From Pseudomonadota bacterium (GTDB taxonomy: Bacteria > Pseudomonadota > Gammaproteobacteria > Burkholderiales > Gallionellaceae), in assembly GCA_021821945.1 (NCBI GenBank), contig JAJZTF010000007.1, positions 62,001 to 126,000 on the forward strand: a stretch of DNA of 64,000 nucleotides, written 5' to 3'. This document shows, in pieces, positions 42,282 to 51,412 of this stretch (within the stretch, counting starts at the first letter, position 1; each line of letters begins with the position of its first letter). Both the position numbers and the translations under genes were made by a program. The notes beneath the pieces were generated by a model. That model ran no database searches. It saw only the letters and a list, made by a program, of their open reading frames with translations, and had not been told where the DNA came from.

Positions 42282-42386
42282 TCAGGAGCCTTTTTTCATC
42301 AAAATAAATGCTACACCATACAAAAATGCAAAAATGCATGCATACATGATTATTACTTGAGTTGTTGTTACGTCTGGTTCAAGCAT
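42282..42386 (-). CDS. Single-helix miniprotein, 34 aa
   Basis: Reads MLEPDVTTTQVIIMYACIFA then FLYGVAFILMKKGS: one helix, acidic N-terminus, Lys-rich C-terminus. AGGGGAG lies 7 bases before this ATG, better than the longer in-frame starts. It precedes the diheme cytochrome gene and likely shares its message. Same size class as the peptides at 36822, 33595 and 38114, though the sequences differ. Confidence 0.62.
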   Translation of the reverse strand: MLEPDVTTTQVIIMYACIFAFLYGVAFILMKKGS

Positions 42387-42660
42387 TTGGCATCTCCCCT
42401 GGATACTCATGTTTATAAAATATACACCCCACCCCCGCATTGGAGGACTTTTACACTTTATCATCAAGAAATATGCGAAGCAAGAAGGATTGCCGCCCAA
42501 ATGCCCAGCATTAAATATTTTTAATTTTTGTGCGGATTTTTTTCATCTCCGCCACGACGGCATGCTGAAAAATCCGGTCTGCAAATTCCCAACAGGGTTC
42601 ATTTCATCCCTCCGCTTCGAAGGCTGTTATAATTGCCGCCAATCCTTTTTTTGCATCTTC

Positions 42661-44538
42661 ATGAACATCCTGTACGAAGAAGACGGCGGCTTCAAGGTCG
42701 GCAGCATCATGGCCGACAACACGAGTTCGCTGCAGGTCGAAAGCCTGTCCGGAAAACGCAGCAAGATCAAGGCAGCCAATGTCCTGCTGCACTTTGCAAA
42801 TCCCTCCGCAGCCGAATTTCTTCCCGAAGCAGAAATGCTTGCGAACGAGATCGATGTGGAATTCCTCTGGGAATGCTGTCCGCCCGAGGAATTCAGCTTC
42901 GAGGAAATCGCGGCCGAATATTTCGGACACAAGCCGAGTCCGCTCGAAGCCGCATCGGCGCTATTGAGACTGCACAGCGCGCCGATCTACTTTCACAGAA
43001 AAGGCAAGGGGCGCTATCGCTCGGCGCCGGCAGACGTGCTCAAGGCGGCACTTGCGGGCGCGGAAAGGAAAAGACAGGCACAGGCACTGCAGGCGCGCTA
43101 CACCGAGGAACTCATACGCTTCGAGCTGCCTTCCGAATTCGCCGGCCAACTCTCGCAGATACTCTACAAGCCCGATCGCAACACGCTCGAAGTCAAGGCC
43201 CTGGAAGCAGCCTGCGAAGCCACACGCCTGTCTGCAGCGCACTTGCTGCACCGCTGCGGCGCAATCCCTTCGGAGTACGAATACCATCTTCAGAAATTCC
43301 TCTGCGAGAATTTCCCCAAGGGCACGGACTTTCCCGCTGTCGACCTGCCCCAGATTGCCGAACTGCCATTGGGTGCAGAGGATGCCTTCAGCATAGACGA
43401 TGCAAGCACCACGGAAATCGACGATGCCTTTTCCGTCTCGAGAGCCGAAAGCGGCAACTGGCTCATCGGCGTGCACATCGCAGCCCCCGCACTTGGCATA
43501 CCGAGAGGCTCGGATGCCGACAGGATCGCGTCTTCGCGCCTTTCCACCGTATACATGCCAGGCTCCAAGATCACCATGCTGCCCGACAGCGTGGTGGAAG
43601 TCTTCACGCTTTCAGCGGACCGCATCACGCCCGCCTTGTCCATGTACATCGAGGTCGATCCGGAGACGCTTTCCATCCTCCGCAGTGAAAGCCGCATCGA
43701 ACGCGTGCACATCGCATCCAATCTGCGGCATGACACGCTGGAACCCTTGTTCAACGAAGAGACGCTGGCGGCAGGGAAGCTCGACTATCCCTATGCGGAG
43801 AAGCTGACCCTGCTCTGGCATGTCGCGCAGAAGCTGGAGGCCGCCCGGGGCAAGAGCGAAAACAATGTGCAGCTCGACTACAACTTCCACATCGACAACG
43901 ACCGCGTGAGCATCACGACGCGGCGCCGCGGCTCGCCCATAGACAAGGTCGTTTCCGAACTGATGATACTGGTCAATTGCGAGTGGGGAAAGAATCTTGC
44001 CGAACACGGCTTCCCCGGCATCTACCGCACCCAGCAGGGAGGAAAGGTCAAGATGAGCACGGTCGCAGCACCCCACCAGGGCCTGGGTGTCGCGCAATAC
44101 ATGTGGTCGAGTTCCCCCCTGCGCCGCTATGTGGACATGGTCAACCAGCGCCAGATCATCGCGATGCTGCAAGGGACGGATGCCCCCTATCCCAGGAACG
44201 ACACCGCGCTTTACGAGGTACTTCGCGACTTCGATACCATGTATGCGATATACGGGGAATTCCAGCGCAACATGGAGCGCTACTGGTGCTTGCGCTGGCT
44301 CATGCAGGAAAACAAGGAGAAGATTGCTGCGGTCGTCCTGCGGGAGAATCTACTCAGAATGCAGGAAATCCCGCTCACGTTCCGCGCCGCTTCGCTTCCC
44401 GAGCAGTTGCCGCCCGGTGCCCGGGTGGAACTCGCCGTCACCGGAATAGACCTGCTCGATCTTTCCTTGCAGACCCGCTACATCGCGACACTGCCGGATG
44501 TAACCCCCGCCGAAGACTACGAGGAACTCGCTTGCTAG
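42661..44538 (+). CDS. RNase II/RNase R family exoribonuclease
   Basis: A 625-aa 3'-5' exonuclease. The catalytic RNB domain has DAFSIDDASTTEIDDAFSVS (four Asp-containing motif) and the later RQIIAMLQG/SSPLRRYVDMVNQ motifs. The N-terminus MNILYEEDGGFKVGSIMADN is characteristic of a betaproteobacterial RNase II-like subfamily, so the ATG at 42661 is chosen over the long upstream frame. C-terminal S1-like part is short. The stop is 5 bases before the TonB-like gene. Confidence 0.9.
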   Translation: MNILYEEDGGFKVGSIMADNTSSLQVESLSGKRSKIKAANVLLHFANPSAAEFLPEAEMLANEIDVEFLWECCPPEEFSFEEIAAEYFGHKPSPLEAASALLRLHSAPIYFHRKGKGRYRSAPADVLKAALAGAERKRQAQALQARYTEELIRFELPSEFAGQLSQILYKPDRNTLEVKALEAACEATRLSAAHLLHRCGAIPSEYEYHLQKFLCENFPKGTDFPAVDLPQIAELPLGAEDAFSIDDASTTEIDDAFSVSRAESGNWLIGVHIAAPALGIPRGSDADRIASSRLSTVYMPGSKITMLPDSVVEVFTLSADRITPALSMYIEVDPETLSILRSESRIERVHIASNLRHDTLEPLFNEETLAAGKLDYPYAEKLTLLWHVAQKLEAARGKSENNVQLDYNFHIDNDRVSITTRRRGSPIDKVVSELMILVNCEWGKNLAEHGFPGIYRTQQGGKVKMSTVAAPHQGLGVAQYMWSSSPLRRYVDMVNQRQIIAMLQGTDAPYPRNDTALYEVLRDFDTMYAIYGEFQRNMERYWCLRWLMQENKEKIAAVVLRENLLRMQEIPLTFRAASLPEQLPPGARVELAVTGIDLLDLSLQTRYIATLPDVTPAEDYEELAC

Positions 44539-44543
44539 GCATA

Positions 44544-45365
44544 ATGAAAATTCGCCTTTCCGCAGCGATGCTCTTTTCCATCGCGCTGCACGCCTTCATC
44601 CTGTTCGGCATCGCGATTTCCCTTCCCAGGCCAAACGCGGCCGCCTTCATGCAGCCCCTGCATGTGGTTCTGGTCAACAGCCGCTCCAAGTCGAAACCCA
44701 TCAAGGCCGATGCGCTGGCGCAGGCCAATCTGGACGGAGGGGGGAACACCCCGGAAAACCGTCAGGCCAAGAGCATGCTGCCCAACATCAGCGATGACAG
44801 CAGGATTTCACCTGAACAGGCAGCAAAGCAGGTGGCCAAACTGGAAGAGGAGTCGCGCCGCATGATGACCAGCCTCAAGGGAAACTACAAGGTCGCCGTG
44901 CCGGAACCCAAGCAGCCTGAATCCGCCGAAGATCTGGTGCAGCGCAGCCTGGAAATCGCGCGGCTGGAAGCACAGATCAGCAGAAACAACGACTACTACC
45001 AGCACATGCCGCGGCGCAAATTCGTCGGGGCACGGACCCAGGAATACCGTTTTGCGCAATACATCGAAGACTGGCGCATCAAGGTCGAGCGCATAGGCAA
45101 CCTCAACTATCCGGAGCAGGCAAGGCGGGAACAGCTCTACGGCAAGCTTCTGCTCTCGGTCTCGATCAGGGCGGACGGCAGCGTGGAGAGCATAGAGATC
45201 AACCGCTCTTCCGGTCATCCTCTGCTTGACGCCGCCGCGATGCGCATCGTCAAGCTCGCCTCCCCTTTCTCGCCGCTGCCTCCCGACATCACCAGGGATA
45301 CCGACATCCTGACGATCACGCGCACCTGGTCTTTCTCGCCTTCAGACAGGCTGGAAAGCGAATAG
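44544..45365 (+). CDS. TonB-like energy transducer
   Basis: A 273-aa inner-membrane protein: one N-terminal helix (AAMLFSIALHAFILFGIAI), a charged linker (KQVAKLEEESRRMMTSLKG) and a TonB C-terminal domain (NLNYPEQARREQLYGKLLLS, GSVESIEINRSSGHPLLDAA). It lies between the exonuclease and the receptor module, separate from the exbBD-tonB set at 48-50 kb. It may serve the same receptor or another one. Confidence 0.85.
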   Translation: MKIRLSAAMLFSIALHAFILFGIAISLPRPNAAAFMQPLHVVLVNSRSKSKPIKADALAQANLDGGGNTPENRQAKSMLPNISDDSRISPEQAAKQVAKLEEESRRMMTSLKGNYKVAVPEPKQPESAEDLVQRSLEIARLEAQISRNNDYYQHMPRRKFVGARTQEYRFAQYIEDWRIKVERIGNLNYPEQARREQLYGKLLLSVSIRADGSVESIEINRSSGHPLLDAAAMRIVKLASPFSPLPPDITRDTDILTITRTWSFSPSDRLESE

Positions 45366-45405
45366 GTCCTTGTCGCGCCCGGGATTTGTCGTTAAAGTGC
45401 GCCGC

Positions 45406-45711
45406 ATGATACCAACCGCATACGCCAGACTGCTTTTGATGTTCGCACTGCTCTTCGTGCAGACGGGCGGCCTGATGCACGAGGTTTCCCATATCGTCGT
45501 CCACCATACCCAGGACCACTCGCTGCCTCACGACAAGCGCTGCGACCTTTGCGCGGCCTACGCCCAGATGGGCACAGCGCTTGGCAGCCATAGCCTGGAA
45601 TTCAGGCCTCCCGCTTTTCGTATGGAGCTGACCGACGCCATTCCGGCCGTATTCTTTGCATCCCCCCCCTTCTCCGCGTTTGCCGCGCGCGCACCTCCCG
45701 CATCCGTCTGA
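45406..45711 (+). CDS. Small His/Cys-rich protein upstream of a TonB-dependent receptor
   Basis: A 101-aa protein with a signal-like helix (LLLMFALLFVQTGGLMHEV) and a metal-binding-looking segment HIVVHHTQDHSLPHDKRC followed by DLC. This resembles DUF2946-type proteins found next to metal-linked TonB receptors. The metal is unknown (copper, zinc, cobalt or iron are possible). The start at 45406 was chosen for the signal sequence. Confidence 0.7.
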   Translation: MIPTAYARLLLMFALLFVQTGGLMHEVSHIVVHHTQDHSLPHDKRCDLCAAYAQMGTALGSHSLEFRPPAFRMELTDAIPAVFFASPPFSAFAARAPPASV

Positions 45712-45772
45712 GCCTGTCTTCATCCTCCTGCTGGTCGCATGAGGGAATTTCATTGCTTGCACGGATCAGGAA

Positions 45773-48115
45773 ATGTCTTCGTTCAAAAATTTAACGGGCA
45801 TCGCCATGCTTTTCTGCATGAGCGCCGCGATGGCCGACGGGATTCAGGGTGTCGTTCAGGACAGCCTCGGAAGACCCATCGCGGGGGCTGCCCTCAGCCT
45901 CAGGACGGTCACGAAAGAGGTGATCGGAACAACAGAAAGCGATGCAGAGGGGCGCTTTCTTTTCAGCAACATTGCCCAGGGCATCTATGCAGTGGAGGCA
46001 AACAAGACCGAATTCCAGACGGGAGTCGCCATCGTCAGCCTTGCCAAGGGCAAGGATGCCAGGACAAAACTTACGCTTGCCGCAAAGGCCGCCCAGGAGG
46101 TACGCATCGCCGCCAGGCGCCGTGACACTTCCAGAAGCATCGTATCTGCAGAGACCGGCGGCAGCGGCTATCGCTTCAGTGAAAAGAACATACAGGAAAT
46201 GCCCCAGGGAGAGGCCACGCCCCTGAACGAAGTGCTGCTGCAGGCGCCCGGCGTGGTGAACGACTCCAACGGACAGCTCCATGTCAGGGGCGACCACGGC
46301 GATCTCCAGTACCGCATCAACGGCGTCATCCTGCCGGACGGCATCAGCGGATTCGGCCAGGCGCTGGACGCGAGGTTCGCACAGAACATCAATCTTCTGA
46401 CGGGAGCGCTGCCCGCACAGTACGGATTCCGCACGGCCGGCGTCATCGAGATCAACACCAAGAACAGTTTCCAGGCCGGCGGCAACATCGACCTATACGG
46501 CGGCAGCTTCGGCACGTTCAATCCCAGCTTCGAGTATGGCAATACGGTCGGCAACTTCTCCTATTTCGTGGACGGCTCCTTCCTGCGCAACGATGTCGGC
46601 ATCGCGAGCCCGACGCCCGGCAACCCGCTGCACGACCAGACCGAACAGCGCAGGGGGTTTGCCTACCTTTCCTATCTGCTGGATCCGACCACCAAGGTCA
46701 GCCTGATGTCCGGCGTATTCGACGGCTCATTCCAGATCCCCAACAATCCGGGGCAGCCTGCAGACCCCAACAATCTCGGGATAGGCAATTACATGAACCT
46801 TGCAGGCCAGAACTCGGCGAATCTCAACGACATGCAGATCGAGACCAACCGCTTCGTCGTCGCCTCCCTGAGCGGCTCGATCAGCGACCGGAGCGACTAC
46901 CAGGTTTCGCTATTCACCCGCTACTCGAGCTTTCATTACATTCCCGACATCCAGGGGAATCTGGCGTTCAACGGGACCGCATCGGATCTCTTTCGCAGCA
47001 GTTCGAGCAGCGGCATTCAGGCCGACGGAAGCTACCGCCTGAGCGATGCGCACACCCTGCGCATGGGACTGTTCGGCAGCATTGAAAACATCGTGAGCGA
47101 CAACATCGCCACCGTATTTCCGGTCAGCCAGCTGACGGGGCAGGTTTCAGGCCCGGCCTACACCATCGCGGACAACAACAGCAAGAACGGCAATACGCTT
47201 TTTGGCGCGTACCTGCTCGACGAATGGAAGCTCACCAAAAAGCTGACCGTGAATTACGGCGGGCGGTTCGATTCCGTCAGCGCCTATGTCAACGAACAGC
47301 AGTTCAGCCCAAGACTGAACGTGATTTACAATGCGACGCAGAAGACGACCCTGCATGCGGGCTATGCGCGTTATTTCACGCCTCCGCCGACGGAGCTCGT
47401 CTCCACCAGCGACCTTGCCTTGTTTGCCGGCACGACCAATGCCGCGACGGGCTTGAATTCCCCGGTGAGATCGGAGCGCGACGATTACCTTGATGCGGGC
47501 CTCACCCACCAGCTCACGAACACCCTGAGCCTCGGGGCTGACGCCTTCTACAAGAGAAGTACGAACACGCTGGACGAAGGCCAGTTCGGGCCGGCACTCC
47601 TGATGACTCCATTCAACTATGCGGAAGGCAGGATCTACGGCATCGAGCTATCCGGCAACTACACCACTGAAAAGGTCTCGGCCTATGCCAATCTCGCAAG
47701 AACCGTAAGCCAGGCCAGAGACATCATCTCGAGCCAGTACCTTTTCGACCAGGCAACGCTGAATTATGCTGCGAACAACTGGGTGAACGTGGACCATCAG
47801 CAGGCCCTGACGATCTCCACCGGAGGCTCCTATCTCGTGAACGGCAAAACGCGCCTGAACGCAGACCTGATATTCGAGAGCGGCCTGCGCAACGGCTTTG
47901 CCAACACCACCAGCCTGCCTTCGTACACGGTGCTGAATCTCGGGATGAGCCGCAAGTTTGATCTTCAGGGTGTCGGTCCGCTCGAGGCGCGCCTCGTGAT
48001 GACGAACGTGCTCGACAAGATCTACGAGATACGCGACGGCTCCGGCATAGGCGTATTCGCCCCGCAATACGGCCTGAGGCGAGGGCTGTTTGCAGGCATC
48101 ACCCGGAATTTCTGA
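45773..48115 (+). CDS. TonB-dependent outer-membrane receptor with N-terminal carboxypeptidase-regulatory-like domain
   Basis: A 780-aa receptor. Signal peptide, then a beta-sandwich extension (GIQGVVQDSLGRPIAGAALS), plug domain (LNEVLLQAPGVVNDSNGQLH, VRGDHGDLQYRINGV) and a 22-strand-type barrel ending in the outer-membrane signature phenylalanine (GLFAGITRNF). The ligand cannot be read from sequence; the flanking His/Cys-rich protein suggests a metal or metal complex. It is followed by exbB, exbD and tonB. Confidence 0.9.
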   Translation: MSSFKNLTGIAMLFCMSAAMADGIQGVVQDSLGRPIAGAALSLRTVTKEVIGTTESDAEGRFLFSNIAQGIYAVEANKTEFQTGVAIVSLAKGKDARTKLTLAAKAAQEVRIAARRRDTSRSIVSAETGGSGYRFSEKNIQEMPQGEATPLNEVLLQAPGVVNDSNGQLHVRGDHGDLQYRINGVILPDGISGFGQALDARFAQNINLLTGALPAQYGFRTAGVIEINTKNSFQAGGNIDLYGGSFGTFNPSFEYGNTVGNFSYFVDGSFLRNDVGIASPTPGNPLHDQTEQRRGFAYLSYLLDPTTKVSLMSGVFDGSFQIPNNPGQPADPNNLGIGNYMNLAGQNSANLNDMQIETNRFVVASLSGSISDRSDYQVSLFTRYSSFHYIPDIQGNLAFNGTASDLFRSSSSSGIQADGSYRLSDAHTLRMGLFGSIENIVSDNIATVFPVSQLTGQVSGPAYTIADNNSKNGNTLFGAYLLDEWKLTKKLTVNYGGRFDSVSAYVNEQQFSPRLNVIYNATQKTTLHAGYARYFTPPPTELVSTSDLALFAGTTNAATGLNSPVRSERDDYLDAGLTHQLTNTLSLGADAFYKRSTNTLDEGQFGPALLMTPFNYAEGRIYGIELSGNYTTEKVSAYANLARTVSQARDIISSQYLFDQATLNYAANNWVNVDHQQALTISTGGSYLVNGKTRLNADLIFESGLRNGFANTTSLPSYTVLNLGMSRKFDLQGVGPLEARLVMTNVLDKIYEIRDGSGIGVFAPQYGLRRGLFAGITRNF

Positions 48116-48138
48116 AGCCCACAATCGAGAGGACAACC

Positions 48139-48780
48139 ATGCAGGACATACATGAAGCACTTCAGGCTCTCAAATTCGGCGGCGCGATGGTCTATCCGCT
48201 GCTCTTCCTGGCGATACTGGCGCTCGTGATCACGCTGGACAAGCTGTTCGTGTACTGGCGCTATGCGATGCTTCCCAAAAAGCTGCTGGATCTCGTCGAA
48301 ACCTATGGGTTTGCCTGGGACGACCTGGAAAAACACCTCAAAGAACTCCCGCCCAACAACTATTTCGCGCGGTTCTTCGGCGTGATCCTGGAAAACCGCC
48401 ACAAGCCTTCGTGGTGGGTGGAATCGCGCGCAGGGGACGAGGCCAAGCTGATCGAGAACTCGATGAACCGCGGACTCTGGGTGCTTGAGACCGTGGTGAC
48501 CGCAGCGCCCCTTCTGGGGCTGCTTGGCACGATCACCGGTATGATGCATTCGTTCCAGCTGATAGGCGGCAGCGGGCTGGTCGATCCGACAGGCGTCACG
48601 GGCGGCGTAGCCCAAGCGCTGATCGCAACGGCCCTGGGCCTATTCATCGCGGTTCTGGCACTGTTCGCTTTCAACTTCTTCTCCAAGCGGGAAACCCAGA
48701 CACTGGACGAGATGGAGCGCCTGGGCACCCGCCTGCTTGACAACATCCGGCTTGGGGAGCAGGAAAATGAAGCTGCGTAG
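48139..48780 (+). CDS. exbB: ExbB/MotA/TolQ proton channel protein
   Basis: A 213-aa inner-membrane protein with three helices: ALKFGGAMVYPLLFLAILAL, VTAAPLLGLLGTITGMMHSF and a third helix in GVAQALIATALGLFIAVLAL, which are the ExbB signatures. It forms the proton-driven motor with ExbD and TonB. It overlaps exbD by 14 bases. Confidence 0.93.
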   Translation: MQDIHEALQALKFGGAMVYPLLFLAILALVITLDKLFVYWRYAMLPKKLLDLVETYGFAWDDLEKHLKELPPNNYFARFFGVILENRHKPSWWVESRAGDEAKLIENSMNRGLWVLETVVTAAPLLGLLGTITGMMHSFQLIGGSGLVDPTGVTGGVAQALIATALGLFIAVLALFAFNFFSKRETQTLDEMERLGTRLLDNIRLGEQENEAA

Positions 48781-49171
48781 ATCCAGAAAACCGAAGAAGG
48801 GCCGCATCGAAATCATCCCGATGATAGACGTGATGTTTTTTCTGCTGGCGACCTTCATGCTCGCATCGCTTTCAATGCAGAACCTGCACTCCCTGACCGT
48901 CAATCTCCCGAAGGGACAGGCATCCCCGATGCAGGCAAAGACGCCGGTGACGCTCACCATCACGAATGACAGCCGCATCTTCCTCGACAAGACAGAAGTC
49001 ACGCTGGATACGCTGACAGGAATTCTGAAGCCCATGCTCCATGGCCCCGAAACCAGCGTGATCGTCGCTGCCGACAGCTCCGCTCCCAACGGCATCACCG
49101 TGCAGGCGATGCTTCGCGCAAGAAAAGCCGGTGCGCAGCATTTCCTGATCGCGGTCAAGCATGCCGACTGA
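48767..49171 (+). CDS. exbD: ExbD/TolR biopolymer transport protein
   Basis: A 134-aa protein with the conserved IEIIPMIDVMFFLLATFMLA helix carrying the essential aspartate, then a periplasmic domain (VTLTITNDSRIFLDKTEVTL). It starts inside exbB and its end overlaps tonB, so the three motor genes are translationally coupled. Confidence 0.93.
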   Translation: MKLRRSRKPKKGRIEIIPMIDVMFFLLATFMLASLSMQNLHSLTVNLPKGQASPMQAKTPVTLTITNDSRIFLDKTEVTLDTLTGILKPMLHGPETSVIVAADSSAPNGITVQAMLRARKAGAQHFLIAVKHAD

Positions 49172-49832
49172 GAACTCAAGGCGGGACAGCCCCTGGCGCA
49201 GGCTGCCCTGGACACTGCCTTCCGCGCTTCTGCTGTCCATTGCAGCGCTCTGGTCTGCCGCCTACTTCACCACCAAGGCGGACAAGAGGCTGCCCGAGCC
49301 TCCAGCCGTCGAGGCGCAGATCGTCGAACTCCCGCCGCCCGAAACCAGCCCCCCCCATATGGAACATGCAGCGCCACATGTGGAACATCCCCATGTCGAG
49401 CGCGCCCCTATAGCCCCGCATGAGGCGCAGACCCAGCCTCAGCCACAGGCCCAGCCTCAATCCCCTCCTCAGGCACAAACCCTGCCTCAATCCCCTCCTC
49501 AGGCCCCAACCCAGCCTGCGCCTCCCGCGCAACCTGCAGCGGATTCCAAGGGCGGCATGACCGGAAACAGCGGGCCTCAGGCCATCGTCAAGCCGATGCC
49601 TGAGATACCGGACGAACTGCGCCAGGACGCATTCAATGCGGTGGCGATCGTGCGATTCCACGTGGCCAAGGACGGCACGGCGACCGTGGAGCTCGTCCAG
49701 CCCACGCCCCACCCCAGGCTCAACCGGCTGTTGCTCGACACGCTCAAGGACTGGCGCTTCTTCCCCGCGATCAAGGACGGACAGCCCGTGGAATCCGTCT
49801 ATCCGCTCACCTTCAGATTTGAAGTGCCCTGA
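49161..49832 (+). CDS. tonB: TonB energy transducer with Pro/Gln-rich spacer
   Basis: A 223-aa protein: membrane helix (ALLLSIAALWSAAYFT), a His/Pro-rich then Pro/Gln-rich periplasmic spacer (HMEHAAPHVEHPHVERAPI; QSPPQAQTLPQSPPQAPTQP), and a TonB C-terminal domain (LRQDAFNAVAIVRFHVAKDG ... LKDWRFFPAIKDGQPV). The HxExxxxHxEHxHxE segment could bind metal. A 21-bp direct repeat lies in the spacer. It overlaps exbD. Confidence 0.9.
   Translation: MPTENSRRDSPWRRLPWTLPSALLLSIAALWSAAYFTTKADKRLPEPPAVEAQIVELPPPETSPPHMEHAAPHVEHPHVERAPIAPHEAQTQPQPQAQPQSPPQAQTLPQSPPQAPTQPAPPAQPAADSKGGMTGNSGPQAIVKPMPEIPDELRQDAFNAVAIVRFHVAKDGTATVELVQPTPHPRLNRLLLDTLKDWRFFPAIKDGQPVESVYPLTFRFEVP
49454..49504 (+). repeat. 30-bp-period direct repeat in the tonB spacer
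   Basis: A 21-bp unit (GCCTCAATCCCCTCCTCAGG plus C) occurs at 49454-49474 and again at 49484-49504. It encodes repeated QSPPQA in the Pro-rich spacer, and may expand or contract by slippage. Confidence 0.8.
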
Positions 49833-49835
49833 GAT

Positions 49836-49865
49836 TGACAACCCGAACTGCGCCGGGGTTAAAAT
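49836..49865 (+). promoter_or_regulatory. Candidate aroE promoter
   Basis: TTGACA (49836-49841), 18 bases, TAAAAT (49860-49865). It lies just after the tonB stop. Transcription would start about 20 bases before the aroE ATG, which has no clear ribosome site. Confidence 0.45.
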
Positions 49866-49892
49866 GCGCATACAGTATATTTACGCTTTGAC

Positions 49893-50684
49893 ATGACAGA
49901 CCGTTACGCCGTCATCGGCCATCCCATCTCCCACAGCAAGTCGCCAGAGATCCACAAGTTGTTTGCAGAACAGACAGGTGAAGACATCAGCTATGTCGCG
50001 ATTGAGGCGCCGCTCGACGGCTTTCGCGAAACCATAGAACGCTTGAGGCGCGAAGGCTACAAGGGCTGCAACGTGACCGTGCCTTTCAAGTTCCAGGCTT
50101 TTGAAATCTCCGGGCAGAGAAGCGAGCGGGCAAAGACCGCTCAGGCCGTGAATACGCTTAAGTTCGATGGCGGCATATTCGGCGACAACACCGATGGCGC
50201 GGGCCTGGTGCGCGACATCGAAAAAAATCTGGGGGTTAGACTTCAGGGAAAGCGCGTTCTGCTGATGGGCGCGGGAGGCGCATCCTATGGCGCGGCATTG
50301 CCGCTGCTGCAAACGCATTGCCTGCTGACCGTCGCAAACCGCACGGTCGAAAAGGCGATCAGGCTCGCCTCGGCATTTGATGGCGTAGTCCCATCAAACT
50401 ATGCAGACCTAAGAGGTCAGCAATTCGACGTGATCATCAACGCCACTTCAAGCGGGCTTGCCGATGAAATGCCGGACTTACCGGAGGCTCTCTTTGCAGA
50501 AGGCGCGCTCGCCTACGACATGATGTATGGAAGGGAGACGCCTTTCATGTCCTTCGCCCGCGCCAGCGGCGCCAGAGTTGCAGACGGCCTGGGGATGCTC
50601 GTCGAGCAGGCCGCAGAGGCGTTCTTCATCTGGCGCGGCACAAGACCCGACACCCTGCCTGTGATCGAAAAGCTGCGCAAATGA
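49893..50684 (+). CDS. aroE: Shikimate dehydrogenase
   Basis: Reduces 3-dehydroshikimate to shikimate with NADPH in aromatic amino acid synthesis. The 263-aa protein has the substrate motif VIGHPISHSKSPEIHKLFAE, CNVTVPFKF with catalytic Lys, GDNTDGAGL, and a Rossmann motif (LLMGAGGASYGAALPLL). The stop overlaps the mtgA ATG. Confidence 0.95.
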   Translation: MTDRYAVIGHPISHSKSPEIHKLFAEQTGEDISYVAIEAPLDGFRETIERLRREGYKGCNVTVPFKFQAFEISGQRSERAKTAQAVNTLKFDGGIFGDNTDGAGLVRDIEKNLGVRLQGKRVLLMGAGGASYGAALPLLQTHCLLTVANRTVEKAIRLASAFDGVVPSNYADLRGQQFDVIINATSSGLADEMPDLPEALFAEGALAYDMMYGRETPFMSFARASGARVADGLGMLVEQAAEAFFIWRGTRPDTLPVIEKLRK

Positions 50685-51376
50685 AGAAAATCTGGCGCTG
50701 GATCTGGAAGGGTGCGGTCATCGGCATCCTGCTGCTCCTGGTCTATCAGGTATGGATCTTTTCCCATCTGCTGTGGTGGATCAAGTTCAATCCTTCGACC
50801 ACCTCCTTCATGGAGAACCGCCTGGCCATCATGCGCGAAGCCAATCCGGACGCCAGGCTCCAGTACCAGTGGGTTCCCTATTCGAGAATCTCCAACAACC
50901 TGAAGCGCGCGCTGGTCGCAGCGGAGGATGCGAACTTCGTCGACCACGAAGGCTTCGACTGGGACGGGATACAGAAGGCCTACGAGAAGGATCTCAAGAA
51001 GGGCAGGATAGTCGCCGGCGGTTCGACCATCAGCCAGCAGCTTGCGAAGAACCTCTTTCTATCGGGCAACCGCTCCCCCTTCCGCAAGCTGGAGGAGGCT
51101 GTCATCACGGTGATGATGGAGGCCGTGATGGACAAGGAGCGCATCTTCGAGATCTATCTCAACGTGATCGAATGGGGAGACGGGGTGTTCGGCGCAGAAG
51201 CCGCATCAAGACATTATTACCACATCAGCGCATCCCAGCTGTCTGCAGCGCAGGCAGCGAAGCTCGCCGCGATGGTGCCCAACCCGCGCTATTACGACAG
51301 GCACCAGAACGCCAAGGGGCTGATGAAAAAGACCGGCATCATCCTCGGCCGCATGAATCAGGCAGACATACCCTGA
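50681..51376 (+). CDS. mtgA: Monofunctional biosynthetic peptidoglycan transglycosylase
   Basis: A 231-aa inner-membrane GT51 glycosyltransferase polymerising lipid II. N-terminal helix (AVIGILLLLVYQVWIFSHLL), motif 1 AAEDANFVDHEGFDWDGI with the catalytic Glu, and GGSTISQQLAKNLFLSGNR. ATGA overlap with aroE. It is convergent with the GGDEF/EAL gene. Confidence 0.95.
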   Translation: MKKIWRWIWKGAVIGILLLLVYQVWIFSHLLWWIKFNPSTTSFMENRLAIMREANPDARLQYQWVPYSRISNNLKRALVAAEDANFVDHEGFDWDGIQKAYEKDLKKGRIVAGGSTISQQLAKNLFLSGNRSPFRKLEEAVITVMMEAVMDKERIFEIYLNVIEWGDGVFGAEAASRHYYHISASQLSAAQAAKLAAMVPNPRYYDRHQNAKGLMKKTGIILGRMNQADIP

Positions 51377-51412
51377 TCGCGAACTTGCACCCCGAAGCGG
51401 TGCCCGGGAGAT

